Assembly: GCF_002277895.1 (NCBI RefSeq)
Contig: NZ_CP022998.1
Span: 558,001-622,000 of the forward strand
Length of the DNA stretch: 64,000 nt
Source of the DNA: Rhizobium sp. 11515TR
GTDB taxonomy: Bacteria; Pseudomonadota; Alphaproteobacteria; Rhizobiales; Rhizobiaceae
Reading direction: 5' to 3'
Shown: positions 43,954-52,698 of the stretch, one piece after another
How positions within the stretch are numbered: position 1 is the first letter of the stretch
Layout of the letters: the number at the start of each line of letters is the position of its first letter
The notes under the pieces: generated by a model
Told to the model about the DNA's origin: nothing
What the model saw: only the letters and a program-made list of their open reading frames with translations
Database searches by the model: none
Translations under genes and position numbers: made by a program

Positions 43954-44553
43954 TTACTTGGCGATGAAGGTGCCGTTGAAGGCGAGTTCCGAAAGTGGCT
44001 TGCGCTGGCTCGGCACTTCGCGTTCGCGCAGCTTTTCTGGGAGCTGGTTCTTGTCGCCGATTTTGCCGATCGCGACGGCCGCTTCGACGCGGAAGCCATC
44101 GGGAATGCCGAGGATTTCATAGGATTTTTCGACGTGGAAGCCCGTCATGCCATGAGCTTCATAGCCGGCTAAATGTGCCTGGATCGCCAGGAAGCCCCAA
44201 GCCGCGCCCGCATCGAAAGAATGGCTATAGCTGGGCTTCTGTTCGGCCGAGCCAAGCTCGCCGCTGTGAGTGCGCGAAATGACGAAAAGCAGTGCGCCGG
44301 CGGATTTCACCCAGCCCTGATTGAAATCGATCAGGACGCTCAAAAACCGGTCCCAATGTTCCGAGCCACGCAGAGCATAAAGGAAACGCCAGGGCTGCAG
44401 GTTCGAGGCGGAGGGTGCCCAATGCGCCGCTTCCAGAATGGTCAGCAGGTCGGCTTCCGGTATTACCTCGTTGGAATAGGCACGCGGCGACCAGCGGTCG
44501 AGAAAGAGCTTATCGATCGGATATTGGGATTCGCGGCTGTTGCTTGATGTCAT
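43954..44553 (-). CDS. Nitroreductase family protein
   Basis: A 199-residue FMN-dependent oxidoreductase. The N-terminal WSPRAYSNEVIPEADLLTIL and APSASNLQPWRF are the typical flavin-binding start; the middle DAGAAWGFLAIQAH and C-terminal PEKLREREVPSQRKPL also fit. The physiological substrate (quinones, nitro-compounds or other) cannot be inferred. Convergent with gyrB, which it meets at the shared terminator. Confidence 0.9.
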   Translation of the reverse strand: MTSSNSRESQYPIDKLFLDRWSPRAYSNEVIPEADLLTILEAAHWAPSASNLQPWRFLYALRGSEHWDRFLSVLIDFNQGWVKSAGALLFVISRTHSGELGSAEQKPSYSHSFDAGAAWGFLAIQAHLAGYEAHGMTGFHVEKSYEILGIPDGFRVEAAVAIGKIGDKNQLPEKLREREVPSQRKPLSELAFNGTFIAK

Positions 44554-44612
44554 GAGGGCTTCTTTCCTTGGAGATGATCGGCCGTTGGCTGGTTATGAAT
44601 AGAGATGTGAAC

Positions 44613-44903
44613 TTAAGCTTGGGCAGCCCAGCTCACGTCAAGCTCCTCGCGGAAGGCGAAGCGCTTGAGGTGCTCGGCGACGACGTTCTGCATACGCTCG
44701 AGGTCTTCGGGCTCCTCGACTGTCAGCGTCATGACGAGGTTGCCGGGCTCGGCCGCCAGATCAAGGAAGTTTTCCGTGCTGAACGGCACCTTGCCGGCAG
44801 CCGCATCGAATTCCACGTTGAAGCGATGGCTCCAGTGCTTGCAAAGCTGCTGGAGATAGCGGCTGGCATGGTCGGTTTTAACACTGGAAACGGATGTCGC
44901 CAT
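44613..44903 (-). CDS. DUF2218 domain protein
   Basis: A 96-residue protein: SVKTDHASRYLQQLCKHWSH is the conserved DUF2218 start. ATG 44903 is chosen, with GGAGAAA upstream; the open frame reaches 44987 without family similarity. In other bacteria DUF2218 genes often lie near siderophore or iron genes. No iron gene is visible here, so its role is unknown. Same strand and 59 bases upstream of the nitroreductase. Confidence 0.85.
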   Translation of the reverse strand: MATSVSSVKTDHASRYLQQLCKHWSHRFNVEFDAAAGKVPFSTENFLDLAAEPGNLVMTLTVEEPEDLERMQNVVAEHLKRFAFREELDVSWAAQA

Positions 44904-45063
44904 GGATTTCTCCGATAAAGCTGATCGCAAAAGCATCATTGCATACATAGAGGCATCCGCATTCGCCAGGTAGACAGTCTGTTTCAAGTTTGCGTTATTC
45001 CAGTGAAATTCTGTTCCGCTATGTTGTCCTCACAAAGGAACGCGCGCGAGTGGAGACAGAGCC

Positions 45064-46017
45064 TTGCTGGTAAATGGAAAATGGACTGAGGATTGGCAGC
45101 CGGTCCAGGCCAAGGACGAGAAGGGCGGTTTCGTTCGCCAGATTTCGAGCTTCCGCAACTGGGTGACGCCGGATGGTCGGCCGGGGCCGACCGGCGAGGG
45201 TGGTTTCAAGGCGGAAGCTGGCCGCTATCACCTCTACGTCGCGCTGATCTGCCCCTGGGCATCGCGTACCCTGATCGGTCGCAAGCTGAAGGGGCTGGAA
45301 GAGGCTATTTCGGTTTCCGTGGTCGAGCCGGCGCTCTCCAAGCAGGGCTGGCGGTTCGGCGATTATCCCGGCGCGACGAACGACCGGATAAATGGCGCCA
45401 CCTATATGCATGAGATCTACACGAAGGCCGATCCTCACTTCACCGGCCGCGCCACGGTGCCAGTTCTATGGGACAAGCAGAAAGGCACGATCGTCAACAA
45501 CGAATCCTCCGATATCCTGCGGATGTTGAATGACGGCTTCGGCGATCTTGCCCGCAATGACATCGATCTCTATCCGGCCGGCAAGCGAGATGAAATCGAC
45601 AGTTTCAATGCACGGATCTATCCCGCGCTCAACAACGGCGTCTATCGCACCGGCTTCGCCACGACGCAGATCGCTTATGAAGAGGCCTTCAACGAGGTAT
45701 TCAACTGTCTCGATCAGGTCGAGGCGGAGCTGGAGGGGAAGGATTTCCTCTTTGCTATCAATCCCACCGAAAGCGATATCAGGCTCTTCGTCACCCTCGT
45801 CCGTTTCGACGTCGCCTATCACGGACTGTTCAAATGCAATCTGCGCCGGCTGTCGGATTATGCCAATCTCCAGTCCTTCTGTCGCCGGATGCTCGATTGG
45901 CCAGGTGTTGCCGAAACAGTGAATTTCGATCATATCAAGCGCGGCTACTACTCGATTTCGACGCTCAATCCTACCGGCATCGTACCGCTCGGCCCGGCGC
46001 TGGACGAGCTGTTCTGA
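45064..46017 (+). CDS. Glutathionyl-hydroquinone reductase (GST omega-like)
   Basis: A 317-residue cysteine glutathione transferase of the YqjG/PcpF group, reducing glutathionyl-hydroquinones to hydroquinones. The active-site motif CPWA (in ALICPWASRTLI), the TVPVLWDKQKGTIVNNESSDILRML GSH-binding region (in parts, VPVLWDKQ and NNESSDI) and RFDVAYHGLFKCNLRRL are diagnostic. Start TTG 45064 with GGAGACAGAG upstream. Together with the nitroreductase it may serve quinone detoxification, which is inference. Confidence 0.92.
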   Translation: MLVNGKWTEDWQPVQAKDEKGGFVRQISSFRNWVTPDGRPGPTGEGGFKAEAGRYHLYVALICPWASRTLIGRKLKGLEEAISVSVVEPALSKQGWRFGDYPGATNDRINGATYMHEIYTKADPHFTGRATVPVLWDKQKGTIVNNESSDILRMLNDGFGDLARNDIDLYPAGKRDEIDSFNARIYPALNNGVYRTGFATTQIAYEEAFNEVFNCLDQVEAELEGKDFLFAINPTESDIRLFVTLVRFDVAYHGLFKCNLRRLSDYANLQSFCRRMLDWPGVAETVNFDHIKRGYYSISTLNPTGIVPLGPALDELF

Positions 46018-46093
46018 TACTCGACCACATATCAAAACCGGTCTAAGGTCCGCCGCATTTGAAAGAACAGGCGATGGATCAGGGAGGATCGTT

Positions 46094-47512
46094 ATGAACT
46101 GGGAAGAGTTCCGGCAGTGGTCGGAGAAAGCGGCACATTGGGGTGCGGATTACCGCGCGTCGCTACGCGACAGGCCGGTCCGGGCGAAGATGGCGCCGGG
46201 CGAAATATCGGCGCATATTGCTGATTCTCCACCGGAGACGGGCGAAGCCATGGAGGATATCTTCAGGGATTTTGAGGATATCCTTGTGCCTGGCATGACG
46301 CACTGGCAGCACCCCCGCTTCTTTGCCTATTTCCCAGCCAACGCCGCTCCCGTCTCGGTGGTTGCCGAATATCTGGTCAGCGCCATCGCCGCCCAATGCA
46401 TGCTCTGGCAGACATCGCCCTCAGCGACCGAACTTGAAACGAAGGTCGTCGACTGGCTGCGACAGGCGCTCGGTCTGCCCGAAACCTTCACCGGCGTCAT
46501 TCAGGATTCCGCCTCGACGGCCACGCTTGCCGCCGTCCTCGTGATGCGTGAGAGAGCGCTGGATTGGCAGGGCAACAAAAGCGGCCTTGCGGCCAACAAG
46601 GCAGTTCGCATCTATTCGACCGACCAGGTGCACACGTCCATCGACCGCGCCATCTGGATATCAGGCGTCGGGCAGGAAAATCTGGTGCGGATTCCCTCTG
46701 GTGGTCCCAACAAGGCCATGGATCCGAAAGCGCTTGCCGATGCGATCGAGCGTGATCGCGCTGCTGGTTTGCTGCCGGCCGGCGTCATCGCCTGCGTTGG
46801 CGGTACCAGCGTCGGCGCCTGCGATGATATCGCCGCCATCGTTGAGGTCGCCCATACGCACGGGCTCTACGTCCATGTCGATGCCGCCTGGGCTGGCTCG
46901 GCAATGATCTGCCCGGAGTTCCGCACCCTGTGGCACGGCGTCGAGCAAGCCGATTCCGTCGTCTTCAACCCGCATAAATGGCTTGGCGCGCAATTCGATT
47001 GCTCTGTGCAGTTCGTGCGCGAGCCGGAGACGCTGGTCCGCACGTTGGCGATCCAGCCCGAATATCTGCGCACCCATGGCCATGACGGTATCATCAATTA
47101 CTCGGAATGGTCCGTACCGCTTGGGCGCCGCTTCCGCGCGCTGAAGCTTTGGTTCCTGCTGCGCTATCACGGCCTGGAGGGATTGCGGACGATGATCCGC
47201 AACCATGTGTCCTGGTCGCAGAATCTGGCTAAGCGTCTCGCCGCCGAGCCCGATTTCGAAATCGTCACCGAGCCGTTCCTGTCGCTGTTTTCCTTCGATC
47301 ACAAGGCGTCCGAGGGTATCGATCAGGAAAGCCACACCCAGCGGCTGCTCAATGCCATCAACAATGATGGCCGTATCTATCTGACGCAGACCCGCGTCGG
47401 CGGCAGGTTGGTCATCCGTTTTCAGGCTGGCCAGTTCGAGGCAACGGCTGATGACATCGATACGGCTTTCGATGTCATCGTGGAAATCGCCAGATCATTA
47501 TCCCCGAACTAG
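46094..47512 (+). CDS. Group II PLP-dependent decarboxylase, aromatic-L-amino-acid type
   Basis: A 472-residue decarboxylase of the DDC family. MTHWQHPRFFAYFPAN, HVDAAWAGSAMICPEFR and the PLP-lysine motif NPHKWLGAQFDCS (lysine near residue 295) match aromatic amino acid decarboxylases (tryptophan, tyrosine, DOPA or phenylalanine). The substrate cannot be read out here. GGGAGG precedes ATG 46094. It is unlinked to trp genes despite their presence at 52 kb. Confidence 0.88.
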   Translation: MNWEEFRQWSEKAAHWGADYRASLRDRPVRAKMAPGEISAHIADSPPETGEAMEDIFRDFEDILVPGMTHWQHPRFFAYFPANAAPVSVVAEYLVSAIAAQCMLWQTSPSATELETKVVDWLRQALGLPETFTGVIQDSASTATLAAVLVMRERALDWQGNKSGLAANKAVRIYSTDQVHTSIDRAIWISGVGQENLVRIPSGGPNKAMDPKALADAIERDRAAGLLPAGVIACVGGTSVGACDDIAAIVEVAHTHGLYVHVDAAWAGSAMICPEFRTLWHGVEQADSVVFNPHKWLGAQFDCSVQFVREPETLVRTLAIQPEYLRTHGHDGIINYSEWSVPLGRRFRALKLWFLLRYHGLEGLRTMIRNHVSWSQNLAKRLAAEPDFEIVTEPFLSLFSFDHKASEGIDQESHTQRLLNAINNDGRIYLTQTRVGGRLVIRFQAGQFEATADDIDTAFDVIVEIARSLSPN

Positions 47513-47661
47513 AAAAGCTGTTTTTTCGGCGCGAAGAGCCGAGCCGTGCTAGGCTCCCCAAAATCGATTGGTGACACTGGTGAATAACTCGTTCATATAT
47601 GGTGTCAGCAATTTTATCGTAAGAGTAATCTCGTCTTTGAAGATGCAGGGAAGGAAAATCC

Positions 47662-48504
47662 ATGAAACTGTTGCGTGTTGGCGAAGTCGGCAAGGAAAAG
47701 CCGGCGCTTCTGGATAGCGACGGCAAGATCCGCGATCTCTCCGCCCACGTCGCTGATATTGGCGGCGAGGCCATTTCGCCGGCAGGTCTTGCGAAAATCG
47801 CAGCCCTTGATCCGAAAAGCCTGCCTGAATTGCCGGAAGGCCGCCTCGGTGCCTGCGTTGCTGGCACGGGCAAGTTCATCTGCATCGGCCTGAACTTCTC
47901 GGATCACGCCGCCGAAACCGGCGCCACCGTGCCACCGGAGCCGATCATCTTCATGAAGGCAAGCTCGGCCATCGTCGGCCCAAACGACAACGTGCTGATC
48001 CCGCGCGGCTCTGAGAAGACTGACTGGGAAGTCGAGCTCGGCGTCGTCATCGGCAAGACCGCGAAATATGTCAGCGAAGCCGATGCGCTTGATTATGTCG
48101 CCGGTTACTGCGTTTCCCACGACGTCTCCGAGCGCGCCTTCCAGACGGAGCGCTCCGGACAATGGACCAAGGGCAAGTCCTGCGACACCTTCGGCCCGAT
48201 CGGCCCCTGGCTCGTTACAAAGGATGAGATCGCCGATCCGCAAAATCTCGGCATGTGGTTGAAGGTCAACGGCAAGATGATGCAGAACGGCTCGACCAGG
48301 ACGATGGTCTATGGCGTTGCCTACCTCATTTCCTATCTCAGCCAGTTCATGTCGCTGCATCCCGGCGACGTCATCTCCACTGGCACGCCTCCGGGCGTCG
48401 GCATGGGCATGAAGCCGCCGCAATATCTGAAGCCGGGCGATGTCGTTGAGCTCGGCATGGAAGGCCTGGGCACGCAGCGCCAGACCTTCCTTGCCGACGC
48501 GTAA
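47662..48504 (+). CDS. Fumarylacetoacetate hydrolase family protein
   Basis: A 280-residue FAH-superfamily enzyme. The C-terminal catalytic domain carries FICIGLNFSDHAAE, PPEPIIFMKASSAIVGPND and DWEVELGVVIGK, whose acidic residues bind Mg. It ends in GDVISTGTPPGVGMGM and a family tail. Family members are ureidoglycolate lyase, fumarylpyruvate hydrolase and 2-oxo-hepta-dioate isomerase; specificity is undetermined. Followed by a terminator. Confidence 0.9.
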   Translation: MKLLRVGEVGKEKPALLDSDGKIRDLSAHVADIGGEAISPAGLAKIAALDPKSLPELPEGRLGACVAGTGKFICIGLNFSDHAAETGATVPPEPIIFMKASSAIVGPNDNVLIPRGSEKTDWEVELGVVIGKTAKYVSEADALDYVAGYCVSHDVSERAFQTERSGQWTKGKSCDTFGPIGPWLVTKDEIADPQNLGMWLKVNGKMMQNGSTRTMVYGVAYLISYLSQFMSLHPGDVISTGTPPGVGMGMKPPQYLKPGDVVELGMEGLGTQRQTFLADA

Positions 48505-48550
48505 GGCGTGCGAAGCTCAGGAACTTTAACCTTTTGAGATCATTGTTGAT

Positions 48551-48580
48551 GCCGGGGAAGCGATTCTCCGGCGTTTTTTA
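48551..48580 (+). terminator. Terminator after the FAH-family gene
   Basis: GCCGGGGA / TCTCCGGC stem (one G-T pair) followed by TTTTTTA. The remaining 221 bases to phaZ are AT-richer, hold a candidate phaZ promoter region, but show no recognisable site. Confidence 0.8.
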
Positions 48581-48801
48581 TCGATAAGAACCAATTGTAG
48601 TTATGTTGCTCTGCAGCAAAAACTGCTAGGTTGGATTATAGGAAGGATGAGGATCGCGCCCGAGGAGCCGTCATTATCCTGCTGCACAGCGGGACCGGAG
48701 GAGCGCCGCAGTGAAGGCAGCGACACGCAAGGCGCGTGCGCTTCAATGATTTAGGTGATTTGCGCGGCTGAATGGCCCGCATCACGAAAGGTAAAGCCCC
48801 C

Positions 48802-50079
48802 ATGTTTTATCAGTTTTATGAACTCAATCACGCCGCTCTCGCACCCTTTCGCGCCGCGGCGGACATGATGCGCCTGGCCTATGCCAATCCCCTTAATCCC
48901 CTTTCGCATACGGTCTTCGGCCGCACCTTGACGGCCAGTCTCGAAGTTTTCGAGCGCACCACACGGCGCTACGGCAAGCCGGAATTCGGCCTTCCGGAGA
49001 CGGTGATCGACGGCAAACCGGTCTCGGTTCATGAAAAGATCGTCTGGAAGAAGCCCTTCTGCAATCTCATCCATTTCGAGCGCAGCCTGCCCGCCGGCCA
49101 CAGCGCCGATCCCCGCATCCTGATCGTCGCGCCGATGTCCGGCCACTATGCGACGCTGTTGCGCGGCACCGTGGAAGCCCTGCTGCCGGGCGCCGACGTC
49201 TACATCACCGACTGGATCGATGCCCGCATGGTGCCGATGACCGAAGGCACGTTCGATCTCGACGACTATATCGATTACGTCATCGAGATGCTGCACCACC
49301 TCGGCCCGGATACGCATGTCGTCGCCGTCTGCCAGCCATCCGTTCCGGTTCTCGCGGCAGCTGCCGTCATGGAAGCGGCGGGCGATCGCCTGGCACCCTC
49401 ATCCATGACGCTGATGGGCGGTCCGATCGATACCCGTATCAATCCGACCGCGGTCAACCAGCTTGCCAAGGAAAAGCCGCTGGAATGGTTTGCCGATAAT
49501 GTCGTCATGAACGTGCCCTGGCCGCAGCCGGGCTTCATGCGGCCCGTCTACCCCGGCTTCCTGCAGCTGTCCGGCTTCATGTCGATGAACCTCGACCGAC
49601 ACATGATCGCCCACAAGGACTTCTTCGTGCACCTCGTCAAGAATGACGGCGAGCCGGCCGAGAAGCATCGCGATTTCTACGACGAATATCTGGCCGTCAT
49701 GGATCTGACGGCGGAATTCTATCTGCAGACGGTCGATCAGGTCTTCATGAAGCATGCACTGCCCAAGGGCGAACTGATGCACCGCGGCGAGCGTGTCGAT
49801 CCCTCGGCCATCCGCAACGTTGCGCTTCTGACCGTCGAGGGCGAAAACGACGATATTTCCGGTGTCGGCCAGACGCATGCGGCGCAGACCATCTGCACCA
49901 ACATCCCCGACCACATGCGCATGCATTACTTGCAGCCGGATGTCGGCCATTACGGCGTCTTCAACGGTTCGCGTTTCCGCCGCGAGATCGCGCCGCGCAT
50001 CCTGGCCTTTACCCGCGAACATGCCCGTACCGGCCGATCGGTGGTGAAGCGTGTCATCAAGGGCGGAAAATCCACCTGA
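48802..50079 (+). CDS. phaZ: Intracellular polyhydroxyalkanoate depolymerase (PhaZ)
   Basis: A 425-residue alpha/beta-hydrolase-like enzyme mobilising stored poly-3-hydroxybutyrate. The N-terminal FYQFYELNHAALAPFRAAADM and VTDWIDARMVP-type strand (here YITDWIDARMVPM) fit the intracellular PhaZ family. The nucleophile position is C177 in VAVCQPSVPV, a cysteine as in the Ralstonia PhaZ family rather than a serine. The start ATG 48802 has AAAGG upstream; ATG 48772 lacks a site. Monocistronic, with its own terminator. Confidence 0.93.
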   Translation: MFYQFYELNHAALAPFRAAADMMRLAYANPLNPLSHTVFGRTLTASLEVFERTTRRYGKPEFGLPETVIDGKPVSVHEKIVWKKPFCNLIHFERSLPAGHSADPRILIVAPMSGHYATLLRGTVEALLPGADVYITDWIDARMVPMTEGTFDLDDYIDYVIEMLHHLGPDTHVVAVCQPSVPVLAAAAVMEAAGDRLAPSSMTLMGGPIDTRINPTAVNQLAKEKPLEWFADNVVMNVPWPQPGFMRPVYPGFLQLSGFMSMNLDRHMIAHKDFFVHLVKNDGEPAEKHRDFYDEYLAVMDLTAEFYLQTVDQVFMKHALPKGELMHRGERVDPSAIRNVALLTVEGENDDISGVGQTHAAQTICTNIPDHMRMHYLQPDVGHYGVFNGSRFRREIAPRILAFTREHARTGRSVVKRVIKGGKST

Positions 50080-50103
50080 TGTCAAGCAAAATCAAATAGA
50101 TAG

Positions 50104-50142
50104 AGCGGTTCGGAACTTCGTCGGAGAGCCGAACCGCTTTTG
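50104..50142 (+). terminator. phaZ terminator
   Basis: AGCGGTTCGG / CCGAACCGCT with a 15-base loop followed by TTTT, 25 bases after the stop. Confidence 0.75.
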
Positions 50143-50399
50143 CTGTGCAAACTATTAGCTTTTGTTGAATTATCAACGCCAATTCAAGTACTTGTCTGAT
50201 TCCGCCTGGCGATCCCATTGAAGCCTCACGAAGCGGTTACCATCTCGATTCCAGCGGTACCGCAATGATCGGGCCGTTTACCGCGCCGCGCGTCCTTGGA
50301 ACGCGCTGAGATGCAGGTAGAGCTTTAAAAACCGCGCAGAAGCCTGACCATTGACCGGTATCGGTCGAGGGGCGATGCGCCGTGCGAGGATACCTGACA
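50143..50399. other. Gene-free stretch before the DUF2852 gene
   Basis: Contains no open frame with coding features, no clear repeat and no recognisable promoter; together with 50080-50142 it is the 320-base gap. It presumably carries the DUF2852 promoter. Confidence 0.3.
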
Positions 50400-50840
50400 A
50401 TGAACCAATCTGCATTACTTCGTCCGGATTGGACTCCGGCTACTATTGCCCTGATGGTGCTCGGCTTCGTGGTCTTCTGGCCTCTTGGCTTCGCCATGCT
50501 CGCCTATATTCTCTTCGGGGAACGTTTGCGGGAATTCAAACGGGATGTGAACGAAAGGACCGACGGCATGTTTGCTGGCTGCGGACGTCATCGCAATCGT
50601 CATCGCCATTCCTTCTCCTCGACCGGCAACGTCGCCTTCGACGACTGGCGCCGGGCAGAGCTTGAGCGCCTCGAACAGGAGCGCCGCAAGCTGGATGAGA
50701 TGCGCGCTGAATTCGATGCTTATGCTCGCGAACTGCGCCGTGCCAAGGATCAGGAAGAATTCGACCGCTTCATGCGCGAGCGCAACAACGTTAAGCGCAA
50801 TGACAATGGCGGTTCGCCGACCGAATTCCAGACGCCGTGA
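50400..50840 (+). CDS. DUF2852 membrane protein
   Basis: A 146-residue protein: one membrane helix (TIALMVLGFVVFWPLGFAML), then a basic, histidine- and arginine-rich stretch (CGRHRNRHRHSF), then a long coiled-coil-like region (WRRAELERLEQERRKLDEMR) to the C-terminus. This matches DUF2852, an alphaproteobacterial family of unknown function. ATG 50400 (MNQSALLRP) was chosen as the family start. The cytoplasmic face probably holds the coiled coil. Confidence 0.85.
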   Translation: MNQSALLRPDWTPATIALMVLGFVVFWPLGFAMLAYILFGERLREFKRDVNERTDGMFAGCGRHRNRHRHSFSSTGNVAFDDWRRAELERLEQERRKLDEMRAEFDAYARELRRAKDQEEFDRFMRERNNVKRNDNGGSPTEFQTP

Positions 50841-50861
50841 CGGGAGTTCCGCCACGAGGTC

Positions 50862-50891
50862 AAAACCGGCATCGAACGATGCCGGTTTTTC
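50862..50891 (+). terminator. Terminator after the DUF2852 gene
   Basis: AAAACCGGCATCG / CGATGCCGGTTTTT hairpin with a short AA loop, then T-run. Confidence 0.85.
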
Positions 50892-50929
50892 TTTGCCAGA
50901 AACACTCGCGAATCATATAAAACTGCCTC

Positions 50930-51691
50930 ATGTTGCCGCTGCTCTCCAGATCCCGCAAACCGCCGGCCAAGCCGCTTGCGCCGGAAACGCGCACGCTCGA
51001 TGTCGCCGGCCGGCTGATGCCGCTGACGATCCGTCAGCACGAGCGGGCCACGCGCATCACGCTCCGGATCGAGCCCGGCGGACGGTCGCTGAAGATGACC
51101 ATTCCACGTGGATTGGCGGCACGCGAGGTCAATGCCTTCCTCGACCGGCATCAGGGCTGGCTTCTGACGAAACTCGCGAAGTTTTCGGTCGACAACAGCC
51201 TGCGTGGTGGCGGCGAAATCCTCCTGCGCGGCGTGCGTCACCGGATCGAGCATACCGGCACCTTGCGCGGTCTCACCGAAGCCATCGTCGTCGAGGGCGT
51301 TCCGGTGCTGCGCGTCAGCGGCCTGCAGGAACATGCCGGCCGCCGCATCGCCACCTTCCTGAAGAAGGAGGCTCGCGCCGATCTCGAAAAGCTTGTGGCT
51401 GTCCACGCCAAGGCCATCCGCGCCAGCGTCACGTCCATCACCATGAAGGATACCCGCAGCCGCTGGGGTTCCTGCTCCTCGCAAGGGAATCTGAGCTTCT
51501 CCTGGCGCATCGTCATGGCGCCGCCTTTGGTCATCGATTACCTCGCCGCCCATGAAGTCGCGCATTTGCGCGAAATGAACCACGGCCCGCGCTTCTGGGC
51601 CCTCTGCCGCAAGCTTTGCACCGACATGGACGAGGCCAAAGCCTGGCTGAAACGCCACGGCAGCCAGCTGCACGCGATCGATTTTGATTGA
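50930..51691 (+). CDS. YgjP-like M48 metallopeptidase domain protein (SprT-like)
   Basis: A 253-residue protein with the zinc motif HEVAH (in YLAAHEVAHLREMNHG) and the downstream FWALCRKL segment. The N-terminal RQHERATRITLRIEPGG matches the YgjP/DUF45 family, whose genomic links in other bacteria are with restriction systems or as stand-alone genes. Substrate unknown. It is bracketed by a terminator upstream and repeats downstream. Confidence 0.88.
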   Translation: MLPLLSRSRKPPAKPLAPETRTLDVAGRLMPLTIRQHERATRITLRIEPGGRSLKMTIPRGLAAREVNAFLDRHQGWLLTKLAKFSVDNSLRGGGEILLRGVRHRIEHTGTLRGLTEAIVVEGVPVLRVSGLQEHAGRRIATFLKKEARADLEKLVAVHAKAIRASVTSITMKDTRSRWGSCSSQGNLSFSWRIVMAPPLVIDYLAAHEVAHLREMNHGPRFWALCRKLCTDMDEAKAWLKRHGSQLHAIDFD

Positions 51692-51730
51692 ACAGCATGC
51701 CCTGATAAACGCACTACGCTAAGGTCCCTC

Positions 51731-51790
51731 GTCCGCCCTCGTGGTTCGAGGCTTCGGACCTACGGCCCTGCGCACCTCACCATGAGGGCC
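51731..51790. repeat. Rhizobial palindromic repeat, copy 1 of a pair
   Basis: The run from GTCCGCCCTCGTGGTTCGAG through ...CCTCACCATGAGGG has the CCTCGTGGTTCGAGG-x-GGACC...CTCACCATGAG layout of rhizobial and agrobacterial intergenic repeats. It occupies part of the 332-base gap between the YgjP-like gene and trpF. Confidence 0.6.
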
Positions 51791-51868
51791 AATCTTCCGC
51801 GCAATATGGCACTTCACCGGAAATGGGTTTCATGCAGCCGGAATCGGCTTAATGCGACGTTGCTTGTT

Positions 51869-51927
51869 CCATCCTCATCCTGAGGCGCAAGCCCGGAGGG
51901 CGAAGCCTCGAAGGACGAGGATGGCCC
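51869..51927. repeat. Rhizobial palindromic repeat, copy 2 of a pair
   Basis: CCATCCTCATCCTGAGGCGC to CGAAGGACGAGGATGG, an inverted repeat whose ends CCATCCTC and GAGGATGG pair. With copy 1 and the bases between and beyond it fills the 51692-52023 gap; nothing coding is seen there. Confidence 0.6.
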
Positions 51928-52023
51928 GGGACAGGTTCAAGCGCGTTATGGGAGGAGCGCAAAAATCCCGCAAACGTCGCCTTTAGGCTCGACTCTTGCG
52001 AAATTTCGTGTCACTCCGCTGCC

Positions 52024-52698
52024 ATGAACCCCGATATTAAAATTTGTGGTCTGAAGACGCCGGAAGCGGTGGATCGTGCTCTTGAGCGCGGCGCCACCCA
52101 TATCGGCTTTATCTTCTTTGAAAAGAGCCCGCGCTATATCGAGCCGGATCTTGCCGGCGTGCTCGCCGAGCGCGCGCGCGGCAAGGCGAAGGTCGTTGCC
52201 GTCACGGTCGATCCCACCAATGACGATCTTGATGAGATCATGGCGCTCGTGAAGCCTGATATGTTGCAGCTTCATGGCAATGAGAGCCCCGAGCGTGTCT
52301 TGACCATCAAAGCGGTCTATAATGTCCCCGTCATGAAGGCCATGTCGGTGCGAGATGCCGACGATCTGAAGCGGGTGGAATCCTATATCGGCATCGCCGA
52401 CCGCTTCCTGTTCGACGCCAAGCCGCCTGTTGGTTCGGCGCTGCCGGGCGGAAACGGCGTGTCCTTCGATTGGAGCCTGATGAGTTGGGTCGACGATCGG
52501 GTGGACTATATGCTGTCCGGCGGTGTCAACAAGGACAATGTCGCTGAGGCATTGGCCTCCACCAAGGCCAGCGGTATCGATCTTTCCTCCGCGCTGGAAA
52601 GTGCGCCTGGGGTGAAGGATCTCGGCAAGATCGACCAGTTTTTCGACGCTTTTGCAGAAGCATGTCTGCCGGAACCGGCAGCAGGGAGTAGAAAGTGA
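52024..52698 (+). CDS. trpF: Phosphoribosylanthranilate isomerase TrpF
   Basis: A 224-residue TIM-barrel enzyme of tryptophan synthesis. The N-terminal [13 protein letters not shown] with the catalytic cysteine, and the [10 protein letters not shown] segment, are typical. Its stop overlaps the trpB GTG start. The trpFBA arrangement without trpE, trpD or trpC nearby is usual for rhizobia. Confidence 0.97.
   Translation: MNPDIKICGLKTPEAVDRALERGATHIGFIFFEKSPRYIEPDLAGVLAERARGKAKVVAVTVDPTNDDLDEIMALVKPDMLQLHGNESPERVLTIKAVYNVPVMKAMSVRDADDLKRVESYIGIADRFLFDAKPPVGSALPGGNGVSFDWSLMSWVDDRVDYMLSGGVNKDNVAEALASTKASGIDLSSALESAPGVKDLGKIDQFFDAFAEACLPEPAAGSRK

Noticed and set aside
44990..45025. TTGCGT and TATGTT as a promoter for the hydroquinone reductase
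   Set aside because: The spacer is 24 bases, too long.
48585..48640. TGC-rich sequence before phaZ as a PhaR-type operator
   Set aside because: The pattern TGCTCTGCAGCA is not a clean palindrome and I could not match it to a firm consensus.
51100..51115. Possible parS at CCACGTGG
   Set aside because: Only the central CACGTG is shared; the flanking TTT/AAA arms of parS are absent and it is inside the YgjP-like gene.
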